This document shows, piece after piece, positions 1-19,406 of a stretch of 27,500 bases of DNA. The position numbers and the translations under genes were made by a program. The notes under the pieces are model-generated. The model was not told the DNA's origin. It worked only from the letters and a program-made list of their open reading frames with translations, and ran no database searches. Origin of the DNA: Armadillidium nasatum (lineage: Eukaryota; Arthropoda; Malacostraca; Isopoda; Armadillidiidae); the NCBI GenBank assembly GCA_009176605.1, contig SEYY01006859.1, positions 42,501 through 70,000 on the forward strand. Reading direction: 5' to 3'. How positions within the stretch are numbered: the first letter of the stretch is position 1; each line of letters opens with the position of its first letter.

Positions 1-572
<572 letters not shown>

Positions 573-767
573 ACACTGCGAAAATTGTCCTAACGAATCG
601 TTGGGACAAGTGGCAAAAAAGTCAAGTTTCTTCAGTTATTTTCTTATTACAAAATAAATCGTTCAAGCGACTTTCTTATGCTTAACATGTCTTTTCTCTA
701 TTGAAAATTTTACTGTGACATTTTTGTCACTCGTCCCAACGATTCGTTAGGACAATTTTTGCAGTGT
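573..767. mobile_element. Short inverted-repeat (MITE-like) element
   Basis: The arms at 573-624 and 716-767 are inverted copies, 52 bases each with 48 matches, beginning ACACTGC and ending GCAGTGT. A 91-base AT-rich spacer separates them, so the whole 195-base unit could fold into one long hairpin. It has no coding capacity, as expected of a MITE or foldback element. No convincing target-site duplication is visible at the arm ends, so the superfamily is unassigned. Confidence 0.75.
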
Positions 768-3960
<3,193 letters not shown>

Positions 3961-3990
3961 ATCTTGCTCCTTCACTACCTCCCCTGGGAG

Positions 3991-4205
<215 letters not shown>

Positions 4206-4398
4206 TAGTTGCATTTTGAAAGAACTCTGTACTTTTTCCTATAGATTCTATAAATTTGACTAAAATAGTGTTAAAACGTAAACAAACTCTTACAGTTCTC
4301 ATTGACTGTGTGTATTTTATCTCACTATTTAAGCCGATGTCAAAATGTAAAATAGGCGCTAGTTCTGAGGTACCTGAAAATTTCAGTGTAATATCAAC

Positions 4399-6465
4399 AT
4401 GTCTCTTGAAATAGGGCGTGAAGTTAAAATACCAAGGCTAGATATGAAAGATGTCTCCTAGGCCTACAACTACAAGTTGGTAGATGAGAATGATTTAATA
4501 GCTGTTAGTAAAGCTTAGTGTTAGTAGCAAAAATCGTTATTCGAATAGATTTCTAAACTTGATATTAATAGTGTTACGTACAGTAATATCGTAAAGCCTT
4601 TGCTATAGCTGGAGTATGATAGACAACTAGCTATGTCATTTGTTCATCTACCCTCAATTGTTTCATCTGACATGAATCTAAGGCAATGTTCTATAGAAAT
4701 CTACAACAACACATTTGGAAGATTATCTGACAAATTCGCCGATCTTGTTGTTTAGTTTTTGGAAAAAATTCGCTCTGATATATAAATAATAACTAAAGAA
4801 GATTCCTTAAGACTTCGTATAATTAAAGAATTAATGACGCGGTACGCATTATGTGAAGGATGCAACATCAATAAAGAAAATAGAACGAAACTCAACGCCA
4901 TAAGTTCGTAACTTCACCACCTGCAAATAAAACTTCCATCAATTATAAGTCATTTTTATTAAGAAAAATGTTACATGGTTTTCACTTTAGACGATCTAAT
5001 AGGAGTTTCGGACTCTTTTGTTAAAAATCTTCCAAGAACATCCGACAGGAGACTACTAGTAGATATTAAGAAAAATTTCTTTTACTTAATGGAAAATTGT
5101 GTGTAAAGACACACACGTAAACGAATCTTCGAAGACACGTAAAAAATGTGGGATCATGAAGCCGTTGAAATACTTACCCTAATAAGCCAAAAGAGAACAG
5201 AGAGGGCATAAATTCTCGGCTTCACAAATCACGCCCATTTTATGCACAATAGATTTGAAGCCGGTGACTACACCATTCAGCTTAATTTCATCCAATAAAT
5301 GGCATTGAAACTTTAGTAGCCTTGGGAACAGTTAAAACAGAAATTTTAGAAAATGAAACAGAAAGAAAGTGAAAAATATGGATTCGAAATAGAGGACACG
5401 TTACAATCTTGGGATTTACTTTATTACAGATTTTAGTACAAAAAAGCTCTCCTTAATCACGCCGGTAACAGAACGATGTATTTCAATCTGCAAAGGGTTT
5501 AAAACACGGCGTTCGAACTGATATAAACTTTGTTTCAAGTGGTTATAAAAAAGGTTGACGATGCCTAAACATGGCATGAAGACGTTACTCTTTGGAAAAT
5601 GACGGACAAGGAAACTGGAGTGAAGTTAGGTAACTTTTTTCTTGACATATTCCAAAGAACTGGGAAATATAATCATTCTGCCACGTTTATGTTGAGACCG
5701 AGTTGCCCTGACGAATTAAAAGGTAATCAAATTCCCTCCGCTTGCGTTGTGGTCTGCAACTTTTTGAGGAATAAAGAAACTGAAAAGACAATTATAACTT
5801 GCGAAGAGGCAGAAATATTCTTCCATGAGTTGGGTCACGTTATACACTGTTTATGTCAAAAAACTTAAGCAGTGGTGTTTGATGTTTTTGTGGCTCAAAT
5901 GAACGTTGTATTTCGTGAGGCCATTTCTACATTTATGGAAAATTGGGTGAATAACGATAGGGTGACTGAAAAACTATAGCCTATTTCACGATCTGGTCAA
6001 GTACTCACTAAAAACCAAATTCTCTCTTACCAAAGAGTACGCTATCCAACCCTGTTAACAAACCTCTTATCTCAGATAACACTTTCCTTATTCGACCTCA
6101 AATCCAGTTCTAGTATCCACTCCGATCTGAAGGCGTTGTTCGACGAATGTTACAGAGAGGTTCATCACTTAGATCCTCCTCCTGACTCCAACTTGCTTTT
6201 CACTCTCTACTTCCTAACTTGTGACGTGACCACAGCCAGTACATTCTACTACCGCTACGTTCTTGCAGAAGTAATTTCAGCGGACCTTTACGATTCAAAA
6301 TTCGAAAACTAGACGATCTAGACTTCAATGGGTAAAGAGTTTAGAACCAAAGTAATTGAACCAGGCCTTTCGGAAAATTGGGAAGACTTGATAAAGAAAT
6401 TCTTATCCAGACCACTAAGTAACGAGGCTTTACTCCAAAGAATTGGAGGCTTCTAAAAGAAATGA
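4399..6465 (+). CDS. M3 family metallopeptidase (thimet oligopeptidase/neurolysin-like), TAA/TAG read as sense
   Basis: M3 peptidases are soluble zinc enzymes that cleave short peptides. The frame starts at the first ATG after TGA codons at 4366 and 4375 and ends at TGA 6463-6465, giving 688 residues, close to the family's usual length of about 690. The zinc motif HELGH is at residues 476-480 (5824-5838) and the third ligand is the Glu of FREA near residue 507. Other family landmarks are [10 protein letters not shown] near the N-terminus, [40 protein letters not shown] and YYRYVLAEV, then a typical C-terminus at [14 protein letters not shown]. Twenty-six codons are TAA (12) or TAG (14), alongside 17 CAA and 5 CAG; internal TGA is absent. 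There are no introns and no frameshift was found. In the standard code the longest open piece is 5599-5868, which argues that a ciliate-like code applies. The alternative is a decayed retrocopy. The M3 identity is firm; the code reading is a strong inference. Confidence 0.82.

Positions 6466-7706
<1,241 letters not shown>

Positions 7707-7797
<91 letters not shown>
7707..7797. repeat. (AT)n microsatellite at 5' edge of RT fragment
   Basis: About 91 bases of AT dinucleotide, directly preceding the plus-strand RT fragment. Confidence 0.96.
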
Positions 7798-10472
<2,675 letters not shown>

Positions 10473-10478
10473 TTTAAT
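10473..10478 (-). promoter_or_regulatory. Candidate SMC4 poly(A) signal (ATTAAA)
   Basis: On the minus strand ATTAAA lies about 80 bases past the SMC4 stop codon. No AATAAA is seen closer. Assigned on motif and position only. Confidence 0.3.
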
Positions 10479-10556
10479 TCAAAATTTAGGGACAAACTTA
10501 TTAAAAAGAAAGTAAATAAAATAAAAATTAACTTTAAAAAAAAAACAAACTAAACA

Positions 10557-10799
10557 TTATGCTTTACTTTCTCCTAAAACAGTCTTAGTGGTATTGTGTA
10601 AGGTTTTCTTCTGCGAAGGATTCATAGGATTTTGGCTAGTGGGTTCTGGTTCAGATTTTTTAATAACATATTCAGCAGGATTGATTGTGATTGACTTCGT
10701 GCAGTTATAAGTCTTATATATACCGACTAAACGATCCGCCAATTCAAACATTTGTGAGCGAAGAGAAATAATTATGAATTGGGCATTTTTGGTACGTTC
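10557..10799 (-). CDS. SMC4: SMC4 coding exon 8 (C-terminus)
   Basis: Residues 1232-1311 and the TAA stop. [19 protein letters not shown] ends the head and is followed by a short polar tail. Acceptor TTTAG. Confidence 0.94.
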   Translation of the reverse strand, partial: ERTKNAQFIIISLRSQMFELADRLVGIYKTYNCTKSITINPAEYVIKKSEPEPTSQNPMNPSQKKTLHNTTKTVLGESKA

Positions 10800-13700
10800 C
10801 TAAAAAAGAAAAACGGTACTAAAATTAATGTCTCTAATTTTGATTAAGATAATTTAATATGTATGCATGTATGTGTGTGTAGTGTATTTTAAACTCAATC
10901 AATTCACACTATATACATATAAACGTTTTGACTCTGTATTTTAAAGAAATTAAAATATTTACGTAAGTTTTCATCAACAAAATAAAACATTTCTACTTCT
11001 TGCTTACCTTAATATAATTCCCAACGATGGAAACGTTTTTGAAATCGAGGGCAGCGTCAATTTCGTCCATGACGTACAAGGGCGTAGGTTTATAGTAATG
11101 AAGAGCGAAAACTAAGGCGAGGGACGAGAGTGTCTTTTCCCCTCCTGACAAATTTGTTATGTTCTTCCAAGACTTCTTCGGAGGACGAACACTGTTTAAA
11201 AATACAACATTAATAGTTAAAATAACTACATTAGGAGGATACAGTTCAAGTTATAATTTTTAAGGTGTCTACTCTTTACTCTTCAGTAGTAAATAAACCA
11301 GTTTTAGCTTATTTAATAAGAAAAATTTTGAAGAATAGCAACATTACCTAAAGACAATCCCTTCGCTGAATGGATCGAGAGAGTCCACCAATTCAAGTTC
11401 GGCATCCCCACCAAGGGTTATCATTTGGTACATTTCTTTGAGCTTGTTGGAAATGATGGTAAACCCAGACATAAACTCGTTCAGACGTTGCTTCCGGAGA
11501 TCTTCATGGTACTTCCTTTGCTCGTTTCTTTTGTCTGTGATTTGTTCAAGCTCAGAAACACGCTGAAGATACACTTCTTCCTGAAAAGCAGATCAATAAT
11601 ATTGACGAGGTCATGTGTTAACACAAAGGAAACAAGAGACAATAACAATTTTATTTTATGGAGCAATCCATCAGTGGTGTATTTATCTCAACTGAGAGTT
11701 TTCAGTTACGGTAGGTTAAGTATTACGAATTTATTCTTTAATGGACTTAGAAATAATTTTTGGTTCAGTTGATTTCTCAATCAATTACATTTTCCTTAGT
11801 TCTGGCATTTAATAATCGTAATTGTGGTCATCAAGGGTGAGTCTACTCAAACTATGTTAATCCCAATCATAATACATTCATTTTTAATACACAAAGAACT
11901 CGGTTACAAAATTAAAATCTTTTCTTTGAATAACAAAAATAAAGGAATTCAAACACTCAGAAAATTTCAACTTTCAAAAACTAAATTTATCATTTTAAGT
12001 TTTGCAAAAGAGCATAAATTTTTTTTGTTATAAAATACCTTTTTCCTATACTCTTGTAGAACAGACAGATTAGGTTTTGTCTGAGCCAATTTCTCCTGAA
12101 GAACCGTCAGCTGATAATGGAAGGTCTTCAAGTCTATTTGTAGCAACTCTTCTGGATCAATTTCGGGAAGCTGCATCTCTTCTTCAGAATCTCTATTCTC
12201 CATGGGAATTTCTTGTAGTTCTAAACGACTAAGCTGAAAAAAAAAAACAACAAATAATAATAATAATAATAATAATGATGATGATGATGATAATAATAAT
12301 GTCTAATTATACATACCTGTTTTTTCCAATGATTGATCTTTGTCTTATTTTCCTTAATAACTCCATCAAACTTTTCAACTTGTTGATCAAATTCTATTTT
12401 TCGACTTTTGATTTCATTTTCAGATTTTAAAATTTCATCGAAAGAAAGTTTAACTTCAGCCATTTTTTCACTGATTTCAACTTCTTCGTCCTGTTAAGGG
12501 AGGAAGGATGGAATTTTTCATTACTTTTGGCTTTCACAAGGAATCTTAATAAATATAATAAAAAATACAAAAAAAAAAAATTAAATTAATAAAAATTTAT
12601 AAAAAATAAATAAATTAAAATTAATGTTTATAATACTATAATTGATATTATTAAATGCAACTGAAGAATATAATCTGAATACAAATGGTATACATGTTCT
12701 ATGCACGCTATTTTACTTTTCCTTTTAAAATAAAAAAAATTTTACCCGAAAATACTTTCCTAAGGCCATCTTTATATAAGAGTTTGAAAACTTTCTCACT
12801 AAAGAAAAATATAAATTGGAATACTGTGAAAGTATTTACAAGAAGAAAAATTATGGTACAAAGTATTCTAAAATATTCACAAGGGCTTCCAACAATAAAG
12901 TGAAATCAGTTTAAATAAAAAGAATGAATAAAGTCCTGTTGTAAATTGTTGTAACTTATTAGGCCTGAGAAATGTAACCAAATGTTTCCTTCCACATCCA
13001 ACAATATACAAATTTCTGACTATCCTAAGGAATCCTATCCAAATGGATAGGATATTACCTACTTCACAATTATAAAGAAATAATAAAAAGCTTAAAGAAT
13101 GCCACACTTTAAATAAATGTTCAAAAATTATTTCACTGACAAATCAATCTTAAAAAAATGAAGCAACTCACCGTTGCAGCCTTCAATTGCTCGAGGATCT
13201 TTGCTGCTTCTTCCTCGATACCCGATTTTTTCTCCTTCAGAGCTAACACTCGAGACTCGGTTTCCGCTTTCTCAGTTTCCAGAGAAGCAACTTTTTCTTC
13301 AGTTTTTTTGAAATTTCTTTTGGCAGTTTTAATTGCAACCTGAGGTAAAAATATTAATAAAATTATTAGTAATGGGACGATTAAGAATTTTTTGGACGAT
13401 GACGATGATGAAATTGAAAAAATATATTTTAAATTTTTTTAATAAATTTAATAATTTTATAATAAAGAAGAATTAAATTATCGTTTTCTTTATTCAAAAA
13501 TAAATACATGTAATTTTAATATATGATATAATAGTATCTTCAGAATACTCATCTTAAAAATTTTAATATGTACTTGGAAAAGAAATGCAAAATTGTAGAA
13601 CTTTAAATTTAGAGCTCTTAAATTTGATGAAGAAACAATCTTTTATCCAGTTTCTGGAGAAATTCGATTTCGTCTTGGCGAGTATATTTGGCCCCCACTA

Positions 13701-16700
13701 CTAAACAATCTTTCACTCTTAATAGAATAGGGTGAAAAAGAGATATTTATAAGTCAATATATGTAAAATAATCGGCAGAAAATTGACGATAAAGATTGAG
13801 AAAAATAAGTCGATGAGGATTAAAATATATCCTCCCATCATTAAATATTACACTACAATAGCTGACTTATATTAGATTAAGACAGTTATTCAATATCATA
13901 CCTTCCATCCAATATATTAGAATGAAGAAAAACGAAATTTTGTATTCCCATGTGATCCTCTAAGATACTTTCAAAACATGAACCATTATAGTTACTGTTC
14001 CTATTTCATTACATGCTAACAAACATAAACTAAACCTCTCTACAGATGTCCTATTCCTATTTTGTATCATCAATAAAGGGTAATAATCGGTTAGAACTTT
14101 AAACATACAATATAAAATTAAACTTACCTGCAATCGTGTAATCTCTGCATTAAGTTTCTCAACTTTATCCTTTGCAACATCAAGTTTCTTTTTCAGACCT
14201 TTCATTTTCCCTTTTGTGATAGACATAATTTCGGCGTGAATCTCATTCACCTTTGCCTCAACTTCTCCTGCAGCTTTTGAAGCCTTTTCGTGAGATTTTA
14301 CATTTGAGGCAATAGCCTTTTCAAGTTCTGCTACTCTTTTGGCATCTGGTCTTGAAGTTTTAACTACTTGTTCTTGTTCTTTCAGCTGCTCGCTAAGAGT
14401 TTTCTCTTGCTTCAGAGCCCCTTCTATCTCCATTTCATATTTTTTCATATTCATTTTCATGGTATTTATATCTCGATCAGAATTTTGTAAACAATCCTCA
14501 AAACTGGCTTTCTGTTTCCGCATCTCTGTAACCATTACCGTCAACTCTTCTACACGACTTTCTGTTTGCTCTATCTCTCTCGGATTTATATCTACTACTG
14601 TAGCAGTATTTCCCATTCTACCACGTAACACTGATCGGCCCCCACCACTCATAGTACCAGAAGGTTCAAATAACTCACCATTGAGTGTTACAACACGGGG
14701 TCGTCTGGAACTGTAAGCTATTCTTGATGCTTGATCAATGTCATTTGCCACAAGGGTATCCCTAATAGCAAAGTAAAATGCCGTTTTGGCCCTGTTATCT
14801 TTAACTTTAATAAGATCAAATAAACGAGGCACATTTTCAGGAGTTTGAATAGTTGTTTCTGTATTAGCTCGGAATCGCTCCATTTTGTCAAGAGCAATAA
14901 AAGTGGCTATACCAATGTTATTGCTTTTTAAGAAGTTAATACATTTTTGGCCTGTGTCAACAGTATCAACAACTATATTGTCTAAAGAACCAATTGCAGT
15001 ACTTGCAGCCACATCATACTTAGAATCTATTCCTCCCAAATCACCCAATCGACCAAAGATTCCCTTGATATTGCCACTTGCTTTTTGTTCCATAATAGCA
15101 TCTAAAACACGTCCCCTCGATCTAGAACTCTGCATTGAACTCCTGGTTTCTTCTAGCTTTATTCTATTTCGTTTAAGTTCTTCTTCCAATTGACTTAATT
15201 TAGGTGTAACATTTGTTAAGCCAGACCGGCTTTCTCTTACTTTCCTTTCGAAATCTGGAATACTCTTCTTAAGATTTTCAACTTCCTTTCTTCTAGTTGT
15301 AAGCAAAGAGGCTACGTTATTTAAAGAATCTTTTATTTGATCATATCTTTTCTTTTCATTCTTTTCTGTACTCAGATAAATATCAAGCTCTGACTGCTTA
15401 ATATTTAAGATACTTTTAGCTTCATCAACAGCCTTTCGGAGCCCAATAAGTTGAGTTTCATATTTAGCCTTTTCATCTTGAAGTTGTTGGGTTTCTGAAT
15501 TCAATGACTCCATGGCTTTATGATAAGAAGCTTCTTCTTTATGTCTTGTGGTTTCAAATTCTTCTCGAAGTTTCTCACATTCTTCGATATCTTTCTCATT
15601 CTTTGCAGGCACTTTCTCTAATTCACTCAATTTCTCCTTATCATTCTGTAATTGAGTAAGTATCTGTTTACGTTTTTTAATTTTGTGTTTAAGTTCCTCT
15701 TGTACTTGTGAGTCTTCACTTTCAAGTTTTTTGAAACTTTCATTGTATTTTTCTTTGGAACTACCAACAGTTTCCAGTCCTTTTTGAAATTCCTTCAATT
15801 CCTCCTCAGTCTTAGATTTTTTCACTTGCATTTCAGAAAGTTCTTTTTTAATGTCAGCCATTCCATCATCAACTTCCTTTTTTTTAGATTCAGCTTCTTC
15901 TTTGGCTTTCGAGCAATCCAAAATGTACCTTTGATAAAGAATATTTTGTTTCTTTGCAACATCATTTTCACATTTTAAATAAGTTACTGCCTCATTTTTT
16001 GGTTCCTCTAGGTCATCTTTTTCCTTCTCAACTAATTTAACTCTGTTAAGCTTCTCCCCTCGTAACTCATTCAGTTCTTCCACCCTTTTTGACAATAATT
16101 CGATTGGATCCTTAAAACGCGAGGAGCCAATAATATCTTCCAAATACTCTAACATTCCAGTGTCATGTTCAGTTTGAGCTTTTGGCTTCATGAGGGCAAT
16201 TTGTTCAACCTCTCCTTGCAATATTAAAAACCTATTGTGATCTAAATCAATTCCATTTTCACGAAGCAGTTTAGCTACTGCTTTAAACTGGCATTTTTTA
16301 CCATTAATCTGATAGAATGAAGAATTATCTTTAAAGGCAGTTCGTGAAACCCAAAATTTTGAGTTGGGAATCTCTTCAAATTCACTGTCTCCTTTATCAA
16401 TGATTTTTTGAAAGTGAACAACAACAGTACAGCTCTGAACATTTGGATAAGTTTCAGAATTGTGAATAAGAACTGAAATCTTCTTTGAACGAATCTTTTG
16501 AGCCCGATAACCAAATACAAACAACATGGAATCAATAACATTGCTTTTTCCACTTCCATTTGGACCAACTATTGATGTGAAATTTTTGTGAAATGGACCT
16601 AATACCTACAAAAAGAAAAAATAAAAAATAAAAAATAAAACAATGTATGCGTAAATGTAAACTTGTAACTAAGATAGCAATGCATCGATAAACAAATCAG

Positions 16701-17304
16701 CCCATTATCAGTTTATACAGTATTTTACCCATGTTTCAATTAAATTTTTTACATGATCACATATTTCAAAACATATCTATCAAATAAATTAAATAAATAA
16801 ATTAAAAAAAAAAAAACTCTAGGAAATAAAACAACATTAAAAACAGAGACCAAGTCTTTCAGAAAAACAATCTGTCTTCCCTTTTGTTATGAGATCTGAA
16901 AGAAGAAAGACAGAAGGGTTCTTCCAAAAATTTGTTCATTTTAAAGATATTTTATTTCCTCAGGTTTTATTAACTTTGTTTATACCATACAGTTATAGTA
17001 TTCAATTAATACTATATACCAGATACAATAAATAAAATTTTACCTGATTCTCAGCATAACTTTTAAAAAACTCATTTTCAATGTGAGTTATAACTAATCG
17101 TGGACTAGTACTATCAAAAGTACAAGCAGGAGGGGGTGGTGGTGGCAGGTAGATATCCCCTATTCGAATCCCACCTTCCTCTTCCTCATCATCAACTTCC
17201 ATTTCATTTTCTGGCTCTTCAACATGTTCTCTTACTACTTCTTCAGACTTTCTCTTTTGACCTAAACTTTTCCTTTTATTTGACTCTCGAGATTTCGATG
17301 CCAT
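10557..17304 (-). CDS. SMC4: SMC4, condensin core ATPase subunit (complete, 8 coding exons)
   Basis: SMC4 pairs with SMC2 in condensin and uses ATP to loop and compact mitotic chromosomes. Coding exons on the minus strand are 17304-17044, 16605-14128, 13339-13172, 12490-12317, 12233-12039, 11580-11348, 11191-11008 and 10799-10557. All junctions are GT-AG and the sum is 3936 bases, giving 1311 residues against roughly 1290 for vertebrate SMC4. Walker [10 protein letters not shown] begins near residue 101. Coiled coils flank a hinge near 600-780 that includes [17 protein letters not shown]. The ABC signature LSGGEK is near 1184 and Walker [12 protein letters not shown] near 1209. The [10 protein letters not shown] stretch and the N-terminal block [19 protein letters not shown] mark SMC4 rather than SMC2 or SMC3. 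Introns are 83-788 bases and all are phase 0 except intron 6 (phase 2). The ATG has a good context (ACAATGG). The gene appears intact and uses the standard code. Confidence 0.96.
11008..11191 (-). CDS. SMC4: SMC4 coding exon 7 (signature and Walker B)
   Basis: Residues 1170-1231. [18 protein letters not shown] and [16 protein letters not shown] are both intact. Acceptor AACAG, donor GTAAGC. Confidence 0.95.
11348..11580 (-). CDS. SMC4: SMC4 coding exon 6
   Basis: Residues 1093-1169 plus two bases of a split Ser codon: the last coil ([20 protein letters not shown]) and [10 protein letters not shown] at the start of the C-terminal head. The donor GTAATG leaves phase 2. Confidence 0.93.
12039..12233 (-). 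CDS. SMC4: SMC4 coding exon 5
   Basis: Residues 1028-1092, including an acidic stretch ([10 protein letters not shown]) that interrupts the coil. Acceptor TTCAG, donor GTATTT. Confidence 0.92.
12252..12300. repeat. (AAT)n/(ATG)n tract in SMC4 intron 4
   Basis: A compound trinucleotide tract fills more than half of the 83-base intron 4, between the donor and the pyrimidine-rich acceptor. Confidence 0.9.
12317..12490 (-). CDS. SMC4: SMC4 coding exon 4
   Basis: Residues 970-1027, coiled coil. Acceptor AACAG, donor GTATGT, both ends phase 0. Confidence 0.92.
13172..13339 (-). CDS. SMC4: SMC4 coding exon 3
   Basis: Residues 914-969, a Lys/Glu-rich coiled coil. Acceptor CTCAG, donor GTGAGT, both ends phase 0. 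Confidence 0.92.
13371..13495. repeat. Dispersed repeat copy in SMC4 intron 2
   Basis: This stretch begins AATGGGACGATTAAG and resembles 17694-17790, beginning AATGAGACGATTAAG, over about 100 bases in the same orientation. That suggests two relics of one transposon family near SMC4. Confidence 0.55.
13622..13730 (-). pseudogene. hAT transposase C-terminal relic in SMC4 intron 2
   Basis: The minus strand reads [22 protein letters not shown] and then, after a frameshift, KRLFLHQ. This matches the hAT dimerisation region (S.SER.FS.aG...s.rR.rL...fl). Only about 35 codons remain, with a stop or frameshift, so it is dead. It lies in the same strand sense as SMC4. Confidence 0.6.
14128..16605 (-). 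CDS. SMC4: SMC4 coding exon 2 (Walker A, first coil, hinge)
   Basis: Residues 88-913 in one 2478-base exon. It carries Walker A, the [18 protein letters not shown] segment, the first long coiled coil, the hinge, and the start of the returning coil. Such a large exon among short ones is notable. The acceptor is TGTAG and the donor GTAAGT. Confidence 0.96.
17044..17304 (-). CDS. SMC4: SMC4 coding exon 1
   Basis: Residues 1-87: a basic then acidic N-terminal tail (DDEEEEGG), a run of six prolines, and the start of the ATPase head. The donor is GTAAAA after CAG. Confidence 0.93.
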
Positions 17305-17320
17305 TGTTCCTCTTAAATCA

Positions 17321-17323
17321 CAT
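17321..17323 (-). promoter_or_regulatory. Start-stop upstream ORF in SMC4 5'UTR
   Basis: On the minus strand the sequence after a TTTCAG acceptor reads ATGTGA, then AACAATGG at the true start. If the acceptor at 17324-17325 is used, the 5'UTR exon begins with an ATG-TGA minimal uORF 19 bases before the SMC4 ATG. Confidence 0.4.
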
Positions 17324-17371
17324 CTGAAATTGAAATCAATAGAAAAACAATTATCTCTCACAAATACACTC

Positions 17372-17902
<531 letters not shown>

Positions 17903-18517
17903 CAAGGGTGAGTTGAAAAATAACAAAGCCTGTTCAGACATAAAATCTAATACATTGAAGATAAGAAAGACTGAAAGAATACATTGAATACGTTGAAGAT
18001 AAGAAAGACTGAAAGAAGGTCAAAGGTTTCTTCATTATGCAATATTATTTTCCTACATAATCTCCTTAAACATCAATACATTTCTGCAAACTTTGAAACC
18101 ACTTCTCAAAACTTGTTGAAAATAAGTTGATATTTTCCAGAACCAGTCTGACACTGCTTTCTTCACCTCATCATCTGAACCTAATTTTACTCCCTGGAGA
18201 ATCTCCTTCAACTTTGGAAATAAGTGAAAATCATTGGGGGCTAGATCAGGACTGTAGGATAGGTGATCAATGACCTCAAAGTTCAAGTGTTGAAGCTTCT
18301 GAAGCATCTGGGCACTGCAATGTGGTCGAGCATTGTCATGATGCAAGAGGTAAATCGTACGGTTTTGTCTTATTTGATGGATGCAGCTCTTCAATTTCTG
18401 GAGAGTTTCACCAATAACAATCAGTTTACAGCTGTCCCCTTTGGCAGATATTCCAAATAGACACAGCACTCCACATCCCAGAATGCTGTTCAACCTGAGT
18501 TTACCAGCCGAGGATTG

Positions 18518-18654
18518 CAGGGTTGGCAAAAAGCCAATTTTTTTTTTTTCAAAGAGCCTAAAATCTATGGTTTTTTGACCCTTACATGAGAAATTCCAAG
18601 GGCAACAAATAAAAATATTATATAAATAATATTATATATATATAAATATATATA

Positions 18655-18736
<82 letters not shown>

Positions 18737-19406
18737 TTTCATTATTTTTCTTTTAATAAAACAGGTTATAAGTATTACATATATTTATAATTTTAAATAC
18801 AGCAAATAAATATGCCCAAAATTCATACTGGTAGTGGCTCTACAGCAAAAGAGTTGCAGAGGTTAATATTTTAACAGATGATCAAAAAGAAAAAGTAAGA
18901 GAGAGAGTAAGCATTGCTTTGATAAGTGACAGGATTGGAAGGATACAAGCCCATTTGATTAAATGTAATATTAAGAAAAGAAAACAAGTAACAAAAGACC
19001 TTAGTGAAACACAAGTGACAAGATCTAGTTCTTGGGCAGAGTCAGAGAAATATTTTAACCACTTCTGGCAGTGTAAGCTTTTTGACCATCTGTTAGGAAT
19101 ATTAATCTCTGCCCACTCTGGAAGTTTAGAGTAATCAACCACCAGTGTGAATTTTTTACATATTTATTTGATGTATCTAAAACTATAAGTATATCTAATA
19201 CTAATAACCTGTTTTGTAAATAAAAATAAAAAAAATTATATATATATACCTATATAAATATATAATTTGTAGATGACCCTTGAGATCTTTTACTATCCTG
19301 GAATTAATCTTGTAAGGGTAAAGAATCATTACCAAAAAGCTGGAGCCAGTTTTATGGTCAAAAGTTCAAAAAGTCACTGTTTTTTTTGGCTTCTTGTGCC
19401 ATACTG
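18518..19406. mobile_element. hAT-type non-autonomous insertion inside mariner
   Basis: An 889-base insertion flanked by an exact 8-bp direct repeat GAGGATTG (18510-18517 and 19407-19414), the target size of hAT elements. Its ends are imperfect inverted repeats (CAGGGTTGGCAAAAAGCC at the left; CAGTATGGCACAAGAAGCC read from the right). Removing it together with one GAGGATTG copy restores continuous mariner transposase similarity across the site. The interior has a 72-codon frame (18919-19134) with no recognised domain and an (AT)n array. No transposase is seen, so it is probably non-autonomous. Confidence 0.8.
18633..18734. repeat. (AT)n array inside the hAT insertion
   Basis: About 100 bases of mostly AT dinucleotide with several phase switches at its left end. 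Confidence 0.93.

Noticed and set aside
5599..5868. 89-residue standalone ORF with HELGH
   Set aside because: Homology continues in frame on both sides through TAA/TAG codons, so it is one piece of the 688-codon M3 frame, not a mini-peptidase.
4399..6465. Ordinary processed pseudogene of a host thimet oligopeptidase
   Set aside because: Not excluded, but disfavoured: 26 stops with no TGA, no frameshift over 2 kb, and a TGA exactly at the family's C-terminal end.
10557..17304. The host itself uses a UAR=Gln code
   Set aside because: SMC4 has no in-frame TAA/TAG in 1311 codons, uses CAA/CAG freely and stops at TAA.
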